Positions 8,334 to 17,985 are shown, counted from the stretch's first letter. The stretch is 64,000 nucleotides of DNA from Alcaligenes parafaecalis (GCF_026344135.1 NZ_JAPKNA010000001.1:1364001-1428000); one strand, 5' to 3'. Translations and numbers: made by a program. The notes: a model not told the origin generated them from the letters alone.

Positions 8334-8358
8334 TTCAGCACGATTAATTCGTGTTGAA
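8334..8358. promoter_or_regulatory. Candidate EctR operator
   Basis: Inverted repeat TTCAGCACGA - TTAAT - TCGTGTTGAA: 10-bp arms, one mismatch, 5-bp spacer. It starts directly after the -10 box of the ectR promoter and so covers the expected transcription start, 21 bp before the ectR ATG. Arm length and symmetry suit a MarR-type dimer. Confidence 0.65.
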
Positions 8359-8387
8359 ATGATATGCCTAGAAAAGATTCAAGTCAA
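8359..8387 (-). promoter_or_regulatory. Sigma-70 promoter of ectRABCD
   Basis: On the minus strand: -35 TTGACT (8382-8387), 17-bp spacer, -10 TATCAT (8359-8364). The spacing is optimal and the boxes are close to consensus. The candidate EctR operator abuts the -10. Confidence 0.75.
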
Positions 8388-8683
8388 ACCGATTTACACT
8401 CAAAATTATAGAGAGTGGAAACGCAGGGATCTGACTCGAAATCCAAAAAAATGTAAGTGCCAGCTCTTCCGGGAGCGGGCCAACAAGGCGTAGAACGATG
8501 CCCTGCTCTATCCTTTTTCACCAAGAGCGGTTCAGGACGACACGCAGCTTACAGTAAACTGCCACGAGTCCTGCTTGCGAACCACCCAAGCCTGAATCCA
8601 ACCCGGCCCATTAACCCATAAGTCTCTTGGCCAAGTAAAGCCGCTGCCCGTTCACGGCGCACCTTGCAGACATTGAAACCAGC
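8388..8683. other. Intergenic region between the ect promoter and the yddG-like gene
   Basis: About 300 bp with no credible gene on either strand. It should contain upstream control sequence for ectR and the promoter of the exporter gene. I see no strong hairpin or second operator copy. Confidence 0.5.
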
Positions 8684-9601
8684 ATGAAGCAATCTGATAA
8701 GGCAACCCTGATTGGTCTGATCGCCATTGTTCTTTGGAGCACGATTGTCGGCCTGATCCGCAGCGTCAGCGACTATCTGGGTGCCACCGGCGGCGCTGCC
8801 CTGATCTACACCCTGGCCTCGGTCTTTCTTCTTTTATCTGTGGGTTGGGTGCGCCTGCGTGAGTTCCCGCGCCGCTACCTGATTTGGGGCAGCATCCTGT
8901 TTGTCTGTTATGAGCTGTGCCTGGCCCTGTCTATTGGCTATGCCCATAACAGCCAGCAGGCGATTGAAGTGGGCATGGTCAATTACCTATGGCCTACCTT
9001 CACCATCGTGGCGGCTATTTTGTTCAATGGGCAAAAGGCCAACTGGCTGATCGCACCGGGCCTGCTGCTCTCCATGATGGGTATTAGCTGGATTCTGGGG
9101 GGTGAGCAAGGCTTGAGTCTGCACAGCATCTGGCTCAATGTGCAGGACAACCCGCTCAGCTATGGCCTGGCGTTTACGGGAGCCCTGATCTGGGCGGGCT
9201 ATAGCACCATGACCGCCCGTATCGCTCAGGGCAAAAACGGCATCACCTTATTTTTTATGCTGACAGCGGGCGTGCTGTGGATCAAATACCTGGGCCAAGG
9301 AGCCACCGAGATCGTGTTCACGGTTCCTGCGCTGGTTTATTTGCTGCTGGCAGCGATTGCCATGGGATTTGGTTATGCCGCCTGGAACGTGGGCATTTTG
9401 CATGGCAATGTCACGATACTGGCGGGTGCCTCTTACTTTATCCCGGTGTTCTCGGCTGCCCTGTCCACCTTTTTGCTACAAGCACCCTTAACCCTGACCT
9501 TCTGGCAAGGCTCTGCCATGGTGTGTTTGGGTGCCTTGCTGTGTTGGCTGGCCACACGCACTCGCAGACTCAAAGTAGCGAAAAATACGCAGGCCTCGTA
9601 A
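8684..9601 (+). CDS. yddG: YddG-like aromatic amino acid exporter (DMT superfamily)
   Basis: A 305-residue inner-membrane protein with ten predicted helices in two EamA halves. The CYELCLALSIGYAHNSQQAI and VEVGMVNYLWPTF-like segments (residues 86-110) resemble E. coli YddG, which exports aromatic amino acids and some toxic analogues such as paraquat (established for E. coli). The gene stands alone between the ect promoter and a convergent terminator. Substrate is inferred by homology; another amino acid is possible. Confidence 0.82.
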   Translation: MKQSDKATLIGLIAIVLWSTIVGLIRSVSDYLGATGGAALIYTLASVFLLLSVGWVRLREFPRRYLIWGSILFVCYELCLALSIGYAHNSQQAIEVGMVNYLWPTFTIVAAILFNGQKANWLIAPGLLLSMMGISWILGGEQGLSLHSIWLNVQDNPLSYGLAFTGALIWAGYSTMTARIAQGKNGITLFFMLTAGVLWIKYLGQGATEIVFTVPALVYLLLAAIAMGFGYAAWNVGILHGNVTILAGASYFIPVFSAALSTFLLQAPLTLTFWQGSAMVCLGALLCWLATRTRRLKVAKNTQAS

Positions 9602-9689
9602 GACAAGAATGAATGTCTCGGCGAACTCAGTACCCCGAACCGAACAAAAGACAAAAACTTTTTGCTGCGCTGCAATAAAAGCAGCATAA

Positions 9690-9731
9690 AAAAAGACCGC
9701 CCAAATGAATATCATCTTGGGCGGTCTTTTT
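9690..9731. terminator. Bidirectional terminator between yddG and tldD
   Basis: Perfect 15-bp stem AAAAAGACCGCCCAA / TTGGGCGGTCTTTTT around a 12-base loop. T-runs are present for both strands, and it lies between convergent genes. Confidence 0.9.
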
Positions 9732-9758
9732 ATCGGTTTTATTAGGCACCAAATTAAA

Positions 9759-11219
9759 TCAGGCCGTACCACCGACAGTCAGGTTTTCCATCCGCACGGT
9801 AGGAATCCCCACCCCGACTGGAACACTTTGTCCTTCTTTGCCACACGTACCCACACCCGAATCCAACTGCATGTCATTACCAATCATGCTGATCTGATTC
9901 ATGGCATCCGGGCCGCTGCCAATCAAAGTGGCCCCTTTGACGGGGTACATCAGTTTGCCATTTTCAATGACCCAGGCTTCCGAAGTCGAAAAAACAAACT
10001 TACCGCTCGTAATATCGACCTGACCGCCACCGAAGTCTACGGCATATAAACCTTTCTTCACCGAGGCAATAATTTCCTGCGGATCTTTATCCCCACCCAA
10101 CATAAAGGTATTGGTCATGCGTGGCAAAGGCAAGCTGGCGTAGGATTCGCGCCGGCCATTTCCCGTGACAGCCGCACCCATCAGGCGAGCATTATGGGTG
10201 TCTTGCAAATAGCCTTTCAAAATACCGTCCTCAATCAGGACCGTACGTTGCGTGGCATTGCCTTCGTCATCCATATTCAAGGAGCCACGGCGGTTTTCCA
10301 GCGTGCCATCATCAATAACGGTTACGCCTTTAGAAGCCACCCGCTGCCCAATACGACCTGCGAACAAGCTGCTGCCACGACGATTGAAGTCACCTTCCAG
10401 ACCATGACCCACCGCTTCGTGCAGCATGATGCCAGGCCAGCCTGGGCCAAGAACTACCGTCATCTGCCCTGCGGGGGCAGGTTTGGCTTCCAGATTGGTC
10501 ATGGCCGAACGCACGGCTTTGTCCACATAGCTGCGCAGCATGTCGTCGGAGAAATAAGACAGGTCTACCCGTCCGCCACCGGCTGCCGAGCCGCGTTCAC
10601 GGCGGCCTTTATGTTCCACAATGACCGACAGGGACAAATGCACCAGAGGGCGTACATCCGCTGCCAGACGGCCGTCACTACCGGCAACCAGCACGACATC
10701 GTATTCCGCACCCAGGCTGGCCATGACCTGTACCACGCGCGAATCCGCGGCGCGGGCCAGCGCATCCAGCCGTCCCAGCAAAGCAACTTTGTCAGGTGCT
10801 GGCAAGCTGGCGATAGGATCTGTACCGGTATACAAGGTAGGTCGCTGCGAATCACTGGGCACCAGGATGCCGCTTTTACCCGAACCGCCCTGGCGCGCAA
10901 TCGAGCGCACCACACGCGCCGAGGACAACAAGGCCTCCGGGCTCAAGGAATCCGAATAGGCAAAAGCGGTTTTTTCACCACTTAATGCGCGTACCCCGAC
11001 ACCCTGCTCGATTGAAAAGCTACCGCTTTTGACAATCCCTTCATCCAGCGCCCAGCCTTCGCTGCGGGTGTACTGAAAATATAAATCGGCATAGTCAGCC
11101 TGATGGGTGAAGATCTCACCGAGCGCGCCGGACAAGTGGCTTTCATTCAAGCCCCAAGGGTCAAGCAACAGTCCACGGGCGCATTCCAGGGCATTGATAG
11201 CCGGATCAACTAGCTTCAT
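9759..11219 (-). CDS. tldD: Metalloprotease TldD
   Basis: A 486-residue TldD/PmbA-family protease. With TldE it forms a heterodimer that degrades unfolded peptides, matures microcin B17 and processes CcdA (established in E. coli). The zinc motif HEAVGHGLEGDF begins at residue 267 (HExxxH). The GSDGRLAADVRPLVHLSLSV and GMEN-type C-terminal strands (VGIPTVRMENLTVGG) match the family. Length is normal (about 480). The gene is single; tldE is not in the window. A second start is unlikely because MKLVDPAIN aligns with family N-termini. Confidence 0.96.
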   Translation of the reverse strand: MKLVDPAINALECARGLLLDPWGLNESHLSGALGEIFTHQADYADLYFQYTRSEGWALDEGIVKSGSFSIEQGVGVRALSGEKTAFAYSDSLSPEALLSSARVVRSIARQGGSGKSGILVPSDSQRPTLYTGTDPIASLPAPDKVALLGRLDALARAADSRVVQVMASLGAEYDVVLVAGSDGRLAADVRPLVHLSLSVIVEHKGRRERGSAAGGGRVDLSYFSDDMLRSYVDKAVRSAMTNLEAKPAPAGQMTVVLGPGWPGIMLHEAVGHGLEGDFNRRGSSLFAGRIGQRVASKGVTVIDDGTLENRRGSLNMDDEGNATQRTVLIEDGILKGYLQDTHNARLMGAAVTGNGRRESYASLPLPRMTNTFMLGGDKDPQEIIASVKKGLYAVDFGGGQVDITSGKFVFSTSEAWVIENGKLMYPVKGATLIGSGPDAMNQISMIGNDMQLDSGVGTCGKEGQSVPVGVGIPTVRMENLTVGGTA

Positions 11220-11748
11220 CGTTTATTCCTACTGACAGATCCCCCGCAAACCCAGGGCTGCAAGGGACGAAAATGGGTACCAAGAGACGTGCTGACAGCC
11301 ACTTGGCTTTCCGTCTATCTGAGCATTAAAACAGAATGTGCCACCGTATGCGATGCCGACGTACTGATCAGGCCCCTTCCGGGCATTCTGAAGCAAAAAT
11401 CAGCCTATTGAACTAATCGGTTTGAAAATTCCACTTACGACATTTTCTGATACGGAATTAAAACTATTTTAAAACTTCCCTAATTAGAAACGCACCTATA
11501 TGGTTTTGATATAAACCCATTCAAATTCATGATAACCCCTGATTAGATTAAATAATCAAGAGCCATAGAATTGTCTAATGAGCTTAAATAATTACAAAAA
11601 CCAAACACCTTTTTGATTAAGCGTTTATTTTTTATCCAAACTACTTATATTTTCAAGAAAATCAAAGTACACTGTTTTCGCATGATAAACATGAGCTTGT
11701 GCAGGCAGGGTTTATCAGATAACTACAAACATGAAACAGGAATCCTAT
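11220..11748. other. A/T-rich intergenic region upstream of the H-NS-like gene
   Basis: A 529-bp gap between divergent genes. The half nearest the H-NS-like gene (about 11400-11700) is strikingly A/T-rich compared with the G/C-rich neighbours, with many A and T tracts. I see no convincing gene here. It must contain the tldD and hns promoters; A/T tracts are the kind of DNA H-NS proteins bind, so self-binding is plausible (inference). Confidence 0.5.
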
Positions 11749-12096
11749 ATGTCAGTCGAAACTTACAGCTCCGCAAAGCAGAAGATAGAAAAAGAGATTC
11801 TGCGTCTGCAAAAACAGATGAAATCTCTTCGTGTCAAACAGCGTCGTCCTGTCATCGCGTCTATCGTCAAGTCCATGCAAGATAACGAGATCACGATTGA
11901 TGAAGTCGCTGAAGCTCTGGACAACTCCGCCCGCCGCGGCGCTGGTGCTGGTTCCGACGGCCCCAAGACCAGCCTGCCTCCCAAATACCGCCATCCCGGC
12001 ACTCAGGACACCTGGACAGGCCGTGGCCGTCCACCACGGTGGATCATTGATGCTGAAGCCAATGGCCGCAGCCGTGAAGAGTTCCTGATCAAATAA
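11749..12096 (+). CDS. H-NS family histone-like nucleoid-structuring protein
   Basis: A 115-residue protein with a charged N-terminal oligomerisation helix (residues 5-35, SSAKQKIEKEILRLQKQ) and a C-terminal DNA-binding motif TWTGRGRPPRW (88-98), the AT-hook-like loop of Burkholderiales H-NS homologues. It would bind A/T-rich DNA, bridge it and silence transcription. I choose the ATG at 11749, eight bases after AGGA, over the ATG six codons upstream, which has no ribosome site. Strong terminator 20 bp downstream; single-gene transcript. Confidence 0.92.
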   Translation: MSVETYSSAKQKIEKEILRLQKQMKSLRVKQRRPVIASIVKSMQDNEITIDEVAEALDNSARRGAGAGSDGPKTSLPPKYRHPGTQDTWTGRGRPPRWIIDAEANGRSREEFLIK

Positions 12097-12113
12097 GTGT
12101 CGGAACCAAACAA

Positions 12114-12155
12114 AAGAAAGGGACCGCTTGAAAAAGCGGTCCCTTTCTTGTTTTT
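12114..12155 (+). terminator. Terminator of the H-NS-like gene
   Basis: Perfect 16-bp stem AAGAAAGGGACCGCTT / AAGCGGTCCCTTTCTT with a GAAA tetraloop, followed by G and five T residues. A-rich bases on the left may let it also serve the minus-strand gene that ends at 12191. Confidence 0.92.
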
Positions 12156-12190
12156 ATAAATCCCCTACATAAAGCCGGGTTTCTTCCTGC

Positions 12191-12838
12191 TCAATCCCGT
12201 GGTAAAGGATATCGGATATCAATCACCTGTCCACTATTACCGGGGAAACCATCAAATATGGCCTGGGACAAAAATGGCATCTGCTGGTCCAGGTTGTCAG
12301 AATGGCTATAAGAGACGGCTGTAGCGCGATACACTTCTGCGCCCGAGTTTTGATTATCTGTAATGATTACATTTAGATAATTTTTATACACAGTGACCGG
12401 GACATTCACCACATTCGGAGAATAAAAGAAACCGCCGCCCCAACCGTCATTTGGCGCATAATAGCCGCGCCCGATTCCCCAAGCCGATGGGCCATAAAAA
12501 CTATCTGCAAATTGAGGCACCCAGCTTTGTTCCTGCGGATTGCCATAATCCATTTGCACCACAAAACGCGCAGACTTCAGATCCGCCGCTTGCACCAGTC
12601 CGGTAACGCCAATAGAAGCCCGTACAGAATCTGCAAAAGACTGATATTGCAGATTGCTGCTTTTATCGGCTGCAGACTTGATGTAATACGTATCGCCACT
12701 GGTAGCCGTGGGCCACTGCTGATAACGCGTCAATTTGGCAGACCAGCTAGGCGCAGCGCAAGCCGTGGTCAATACCGCCAATGCCAGGCTCATCAGGCGT
12801 AGGGCGCGCCAGGAAAACCCTTCAGAAAATAACGTCAT
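12191..12838 (-). CDS. DUF4136 domain lipoprotein
   Basis: A 215-residue predicted lipoprotein. The signal peptide ends in a lipobox LTTAC with Cys27. The rest shows the DUF4136 pattern: a YQQWP strand early, a DVIxMDYGNP-like strand (ARFVVQMDYGNP), a Gly/Tyr/Trp-rich segment (GIGRGYYAPNDGWGGGFF) and a C-terminal AIFDGFPGNSG close to the end. Such proteins sit in the outer membrane facing the periplasm; their function is not known. Single gene, convergent with the H-NS-like gene. Confidence 0.82.
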   Translation of the reverse strand: MTLFSEGFSWRALRLMSLALAVLTTACAAPSWSAKLTRYQQWPTATSGDTYYIKSAADKSSNLQYQSFADSVRASIGVTGLVQAADLKSARFVVQMDYGNPQEQSWVPQFADSFYGPSAWGIGRGYYAPNDGWGGGFFYSPNVVNVPVTVYKNYLNVIITDNQNSGAEVYRATAVSYSHSDNLDQQMPFLSQAIFDGFPGNSGQVIDIRYPLPRD

Positions 12839-13002
12839 AATCTCACCCTTGCTTGTTTTTCGCTTGCACGTTCAAGCCCGTTTAATGACAGCGCCATAGC
12901 GCTGACGAACAATTAGTTTACTGCCTGTTTCTGGCGTCCAGTGTGTGCGTTCAAACAACATTACAATAGACCATCTTTTTTCGATTGCCGGACCAGGATC
13001 AC

Positions 13003-15681
13003 ATGCGCACAGACACCTTACCTACGATCTCCCGCCACGATTACCAGCCCTACCCCTATCAAATAGAGAAGGTACGACTGGAATTTGATTTGGCGGCCGA
13101 GCAAACCTTGGTTCGTCTGGCTTTTCGAGCCAGCAGCCAGGACGGCCAGATCCGCCCCCTGGTACTGGATGGCGAAGACATTGAACTGCTTGAAGTCAGT
13201 ATCAACGGCGTCACCCTGACTGCCCAGGATTACCAGCTTGATGAACAGGGCCTGACGCTCTCGCCCCAGACCGCAGAATTTGATCTGGCGCTGGTGAGCC
13301 GCTGCCGCCCGCAAGACAACACCATGTTGATGGGCCTGTATGTATCAGGCCAGAATCTGTTTACCCAATGTGAAGCCCAGGGCTTTCGTCGTATTACCTT
13401 CTTCCCGGACCGTCCTGATGTGATGTCCCGTTATGAAGTGGTGCTGCGCGGCGATGCCAAGCTTTACCCGTATCTGCTCTCCAACGGCAATTTGCTGGAA
13501 AGCACCACGCTGGACGATGGCCGTACTCAGGCAAGCTGGGAAGATCCTTTTCCAAAACCTTCTTATTTATTTGCACTGGTTGCTGGCGATTTTGATGTGC
13601 GCGAACGCGAAATCAAAAAGGCCAATGGTCAGCCTGCCCTATTGCAGGTTTATTGCGATCGTGGTGATGGCGATAAAACAGAATGGGCCATGGAATGCCT
13701 GGAACATTCCGTACGTTGGGATGAACAGCGCTTTGGCCTGGAACTGGATCTGGACCGCTTCATGATTGTGGCCGCTCGCGACTTCAATATGGGCGCGATG
13801 GAAAACAAGGGCCTGAACATCTTTAACGCCGCCTACGTGCTGGCCGATGCACAAAGCACCACCGATGCGTCCTTCCATGCCGTGGAAGCCGTAATTGGTC
13901 ACGAATACTTCCATAACTGGACCGGCAACCGCGTCACATGTCGCGACTGGTTCCAGTTGTCCCTGAAAGAGGGCCTGACGGTTTTCCGCGATCAGGAATT
14001 TTCCGCTGACATGCTGGCCCAAGGGCTGGATGGCGCTCAAGCCGCCAGTGCCCGTGCCGTCAAACGCATTGATGATGTCAGCGTGCTGCGCGCCGCTCAA
14101 TTCCCGGAAGACGCTGGCCCGATGGCCCACCCTATTCGGCCAGAAAGCTATCAGGAAATCAGCAACTTCTATACCGCCACCATTTACGAAAAAGGCGCGG
14201 AAGTCATTCGCATGCAGCACACCTTGCTGGGCGAAGAAAACTTCCAGGCCGGTATCCGCGAATACTTCAAGCGCCATGACGGCCAAGCTGTCACCTGCGA
14301 TGACTTCGTGGACAGCATGGGCAGCGTGTATCGCCAGGTCAAACCCGGCCAGAGCCTGGAGCAATTCCGTCGCTGGTATCAGCAAGCCGGCACACCGCGC
14401 GTTAAGGTCAGCCTGACACATGATCCTGCTACCCAGACCGCTACCCTGACGTTGCGCCAAAGTAATGCGCCCGCCGGGATCGAGAATAAATCCACACCCA
14501 AGCCGCCTCTGCATATCCCCTTTGCACTGGGCATGCTGGATCAGCAAGGCACACCGCTGACCCTGCATCTGGACGAGCAGCAAGGCGATACCCTGGTGCT
14601 GGATTTCACCGAAGCCGAACAAAGCTGGACCTTCACGCAGATTCCTGAGGCGCCAGTTCTGTCCTTGTTGCGCAATTTCTCCGCTCCCGTACGAGTGGAC
14701 TACTACCGTCCGGATTCCGAACTGGCGCTGCTAGCCCGTCACGACACTGATCCGTTTGCACGTTGGGAAGCCGCTCAGTTGCTGGCTACCCGTCTGATCT
14801 TGTCCTCTGCATCGGGACGCACACCTTCGGCCTCACAATTGGCGACCGTCGTGCAGACCTGGCACGCCCTGGTACAAGATCCTGTCCTGAGCCCAGCGTA
14901 TAAAGCCCGCATCCTGTCTCTGCCCAGCGAGCGTGAATTGCTGGAGCAAACCCAGCCCATGACCCCGCGCGCCATTGTGCAGGCACGCCGTCAGCTACAA
15001 CGCGAACTGGGCTTGGCACTGACCCCTTACTGGCAAGAGCTCTACCAATACCTGAGCCTGGAACAGGCTCCATACAGCCCGGATGCCCTGCAGGCGGGTC
15101 AACGCTCCTTGCGCAACCTTGCCCTGAACTACCTGCTGGTCGCTGGTGTGAATACCGGCCCGCAACTGGCACGTAACCAATACGATCAAGCCAGCAATAT
15201 GACTGATCGCATGGGTGCCTTGAGCGCCCTGGTCAACTACGGCGATGCCGAAGATCGCCAGGACGGACTGGATGACTTTTTCCAGCGTTGGCAGGACAAT
15301 CCCCTGGTGCTGGATCGCTGGTTCAGCTTGCAGGCCACCGCCCCCAGCACGCAAGTCGCCCAGGTACGCGCCCTGATGCTGCATCCGGCCTTCTCGATGC
15401 GCAATCCCAACCGTGCCCGCTCTCTGATTTTCCAGTTCTGCATCAACAATATGCAGGCTGTACACACGCCGGAAGGCTATGATTTCTGGGCCGAGCAAGT
15501 CATTGCCCTGGACAAGCTCAACCCAGAAATATCGGCCCGTCTTGCCCGTGTGTTTGATAATTGGGCCCGCTTTGAACCCGAAGCCCGCGACCCGCTGAAA
15601 GCGGCGCTGGAGCGTATTCAGGCCGAACCCGGCCTGTCGGGCAATGTGGCCGAAATCGTACATAAAGCATTAACTCTTTGA
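13003..15681 (+). CDS. pepN: Aminopeptidase N
   Basis: An 892-residue M1 zinc metallopeptidase that removes N-terminal residues from peptides in the cytoplasm. The exopeptidase motif GAMENKG lies at about residue 264 and the zinc site HEYFHNW at about 300, with the third ligand Glu in the following LKEGLT. The C-terminal helical domain is full length (E. coli PepN 870). I choose ATG 13003 with AGGA four bases upstream; a TTG six codons earlier is possible. It is directly followed by fbp. Confidence 0.96.
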   Translation: MRTDTLPTISRHDYQPYPYQIEKVRLEFDLAAEQTLVRLAFRASSQDGQIRPLVLDGEDIELLEVSINGVTLTAQDYQLDEQGLTLSPQTAEFDLALVSRCRPQDNTMLMGLYVSGQNLFTQCEAQGFRRITFFPDRPDVMSRYEVVLRGDAKLYPYLLSNGNLLESTTLDDGRTQASWEDPFPKPSYLFALVAGDFDVREREIKKANGQPALLQVYCDRGDGDKTEWAMECLEHSVRWDEQRFGLELDLDRFMIVAARDFNMGAMENKGLNIFNAAYVLADAQSTTDASFHAVEAVIGHEYFHNWTGNRVTCRDWFQLSLKEGLTVFRDQEFSADMLAQGLDGAQAASARAVKRIDDVSVLRAAQFPEDAGPMAHPIRPESYQEISNFYTATIYEKGAEVIRMQHTLLGEENFQAGIREYFKRHDGQAVTCDDFVDSMGSVYRQVKPGQSLEQFRRWYQQAGTPRVKVSLTHDPATQTATLTLRQSNAPAGIENKSTPKPPLHIPFALGMLDQQGTPLTLHLDEQQGDTLVLDFTEAEQSWTFTQIPEAPVLSLLRNFSAPVRVDYYRPDSELALLARHDTDPFARWEAAQLLATRLILSSASGRTPSASQLATVVQTWHALVQDPVLSPAYKARILSLPSERELLEQTQPMTPRAIVQARRQLQRELGLALTPYWQELYQYLSLEQAPYSPDALQAGQRSLRNLALNYLLVAGVNTGPQLARNQYDQASNMTDRMGALSALVNYGDAEDRQDGLDDFFQRWQDNPLVLDRWFSLQATAPSTQVAQVRALMLHPAFSMRNPNRARSLIFQFCINNMQAVHTPEGYDFWAEQVIALDKLNPEISARLARVFDNWARFEPEARDPLKAALERIQAEPGLSGNVAEIVHKALTL

Positions 15682-15695
15682 CCTCGGAGTCTGTC

Positions 15696-16703
15696 TTGAA
15701 GAAAAACCTTACTCAGTATCTGGTGGAGCAACAGCGCCAGAAGAAAACGGTCACCGCCGACGTACGCTTGCTGCTGGAAACCGTAGCACGCGCATGTAAG
15801 GCCATTGGCCATGCCGTCAGCAAAGGAGCGCTGGGCGGCGTTCTGGGTTCCCTGGATTCCGAGAACGTACAGGGCGAAGTTCAGAAAAAACTGGACGTGC
15901 TGTCCAACGAGATCCTGCTGGAAGCCAATGAATGGGGCGGCAACCTGGCCGCCATGGCTTCCGAGGAAATGGACACCCTGCACCGCATCCCGGACTACTA
16001 CCCCAAAGGCGAAAACCTGCTCTTGTTTGATCCGCTGGATGGTTCGTCCAACATTGACGTGAACGTATCCATTGGCACGATCTTCTCGGTACTGAGCGTG
16101 CCGCCTGAAGCTCGCGACCGCGTCATTGAAGAGCAGGACTTTCTGCAACCTGGCGTGCGTCAGGTTGCGGCCGGTTATGCCATTTATGGCCCGCAAACCA
16201 TGCTGGTGCTGACCGTGGGTGACGGCGTGGCCGCCTTCACGCTGGACAAGGAAATGGGCTCCTGGGTACTGACCACCGAGCGCATCACCATTCCTGAGGA
16301 CACCGCGGAGTTCGCCATCAATATGTCCAATATGCGTCACTGGGAAGCCCCGGTAAAACGCTATATTGACGATTGCCTGGCTGGCCCTGAAGGCCCCTTG
16401 GGCAAAAACTACAATATGCGCTGGATTGCCTCCATGGTGGCCGATGTACACCGCATCCTGACACGTGGTGGCCTGTTCATGTACCCCCGCGACTCCCGTG
16501 CTTCTGGCCGTAAAGGCAAGCTGCGTTTGATGTACGAAGCCAATCCCATGAGCTTCCTGGTCGAACAAGCCGGTGGCATGTCGATTGACGGCACGCAGCG
16601 CATTCTGGACGTACAACCGACTGAGCTGCACCAGCGCATTGGTGTGATTCTGGGTTCGCGCAATGAAGTCGAGCGCGTGCGTCAGTACCACGAGCAAGGC
16701 TGA
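15696..16703 (+). CDS. fbp: Fructose-1,6-bisphosphatase class I
   Basis: A 335-residue gluconeogenic enzyme that hydrolyses fructose 1,6-bisphosphate to fructose 6-phosphate. The metal-binding motif DPLDGSSNID is at residues 112-121, and the substrate region MRWIASMVADVHRIL and GKLRLMYEANPMSFL are intact. The start is a TTG seven bases after CGGAG, giving MKKNLTQYLVEQQ, the usual N-terminus of the family in this group. An upstream TTG overlapping the pepN stop is less likely. Probably co-transcribed with pepN. Confidence 0.95.
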   Translation: MKKNLTQYLVEQQRQKKTVTADVRLLLETVARACKAIGHAVSKGALGGVLGSLDSENVQGEVQKKLDVLSNEILLEANEWGGNLAAMASEEMDTLHRIPDYYPKGENLLLFDPLDGSSNIDVNVSIGTIFSVLSVPPEARDRVIEEQDFLQPGVRQVAAGYAIYGPQTMLVLTVGDGVAAFTLDKEMGSWVLTTERITIPEDTAEFAINMSNMRHWEAPVKRYIDDCLAGPEGPLGKNYNMRWIASMVADVHRILTRGGLFMYPRDSRASGRKGKLRLMYEANPMSFLVEQAGGMSIDGTQRILDVQPTELHQRIGVILGSRNEVERVRQYHEQG

Positions 16704-16744
16704 TTGCTGCCTGCCCAGTTCGGGTAGATAAAGCACTGCGAAAT

Positions 16745-16775
16745 AAAAATGGCCTCCTTGTCGGAGGCCATTTTT
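16745..16775. terminator. Terminator after fbp
   Basis: Perfect 13-bp stem AAAAATGGCCTCC / GGAGGCCATTTTT with a 5-base loop, 41 bp past the fbp stop. Its A-run could let it also stop the convergent oxidoreductase gene. Confidence 0.9.
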
Positions 16776-16850
16776 ATAAGACAAACTATTCGGGCTTAGT
16801 GCTGAACAAAGGCTATCTGCCCATCACGCGTCACCGCCCGACAATCCGTA

Positions 16851-17837
16851 TTAATCCAGCGTCAAAACCGTAGAACCTGTCGTGCGACGACCGGCCAGAT
16901 CTTCATGCGCCTTGGCAACCTGATCCAGCGGGAAGCGCTGACCAATCAAAGGCTTGATCTTGCCTTGCAGCACCAGATCAAACATCTCGTCTGCCGCTTG
17001 CTGCATGGTTTCTTGAGTAGGCACATATGCCCCCAGCACAGGGCGAGTCACATACAAAGAACCTTTAGATGCCAGGGTCGCCAGATTCACACCCGTTACC
17101 GGGCCGGAAGCATTCCCGAAGCTGACCATCAAACCACGCGGCTGCAAGCAATCCAGCGAGCGCTCCCAGGTATCCTTACCCACGCCGTCATATACAACGG
17201 GCACTTTCTGGCCATTGGTCAATTCCAGCACGCGCTTCACCACATCTTCGTGGGAGTAATCAATCACTTCCCAGGCGCCATTCTGTTTTGCCAGCGCCGC
17301 TTTTTCAGGGCTGGAAACCGTACCGATCAATTTCACGCCCAAGGCACGCGCCCATTGGCAAGCGTACAGGCCCACACCACCGGCGGCTGCATGGAACAAA
17401 ATCGTCTGGCCTTCATGCACGCGATAAGTCTGGCGCAACAAGTACCAGCAGGTCAGACCCTTGAGCATCATGGCCGCGGCCTGCTCAAACGAGATGCCAT
17501 CAGGAATACGCACCACACGATCCGCAGGCACGTTACGCGCCTCAGCATACGCCCCCAAAGGGCTTTGGCCGTAAGCGACCCGGTCGCCCACTTTCAGATG
17601 CGTAACGCCCGAACCCACCGCTTCCACAATGCCAGACGCTTCAAAGCCCAAGCCGTGCGGCAAAGGATTGCTGTAGAGGCCATTACGGAAATAGATGTCG
17701 ATAAAGTTCAAGCCCACCGCTTTTTGGCGTATGGTGACTTCCTTCTCCTGAGGAGCAGGCAACTCTACCGAAGCCCACTGCAATACCTCGGGGCCACCAT
17801 TACGTTCAATCCGTATCGCCTTAACCGTCTGCGTCAT
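16851..17837 (-). CDS. Quinone oxidoreductase (zinc-independent MDR family, QorA-like)
   Basis: A 328-residue NADPH-dependent medium-chain reductase. It shows the PEVLQW N-terminal motif, VGLNFIDIYFRNGLY, the cofactor loop HAAAGGVGLYACQWARALG and the C-terminal AHEDLAGRRTTGSTVL of quinone reductases; the structural zinc cysteines are absent. It likely reduces quinones or alpha,beta-unsaturated carbonyls. The start I use (ATG 17837) follows AAAGGAG by seven bases; a longer reading 11 codons upstream has no ribosome site. Divergent from the EamA gene. Confidence 0.9.
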   Translation of the reverse strand: MTQTVKAIRIERNGGPEVLQWASVELPAPQEKEVTIRQKAVGLNFIDIYFRNGLYSNPLPHGLGFEASGIVEAVGSGVTHLKVGDRVAYGQSPLGAYAEARNVPADRVVRIPDGISFEQAAAMMLKGLTCWYLLRQTYRVHEGQTILFHAAAGGVGLYACQWARALGVKLIGTVSSPEKAALAKQNGAWEVIDYSHEDVVKRVLELTNGQKVPVVYDGVGKDTWERSLDCLQPRGLMVSFGNASGPVTGVNLATLASKGSLYVTRPVLGAYVPTQETMQQAADEMFDLVLQGKIKPLIGQRFPLDQVAKAHEDLAGRRTTGSTVLTLD

Positions 17838-17985
17838 TGTTTTACTCCTTTGATGAGGGGCCCGTAGCAATGTCTTAGAATGATGCCTTACGCGTATTGC
17901 CTGCCCGACCCCGCTGCCCTATCGCTGGCTGATATAAAGCACCAGAATAGCCTAAATTTGACTCTTTTTTCTCGGATCGCTTTCC

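Noticed and set aside
11613..11885. A 90-codon open frame overlapping the H-NS-like gene
   Set aside because: It lies in another frame of a clear gene and the A/T-rich leader, with no conserved content.
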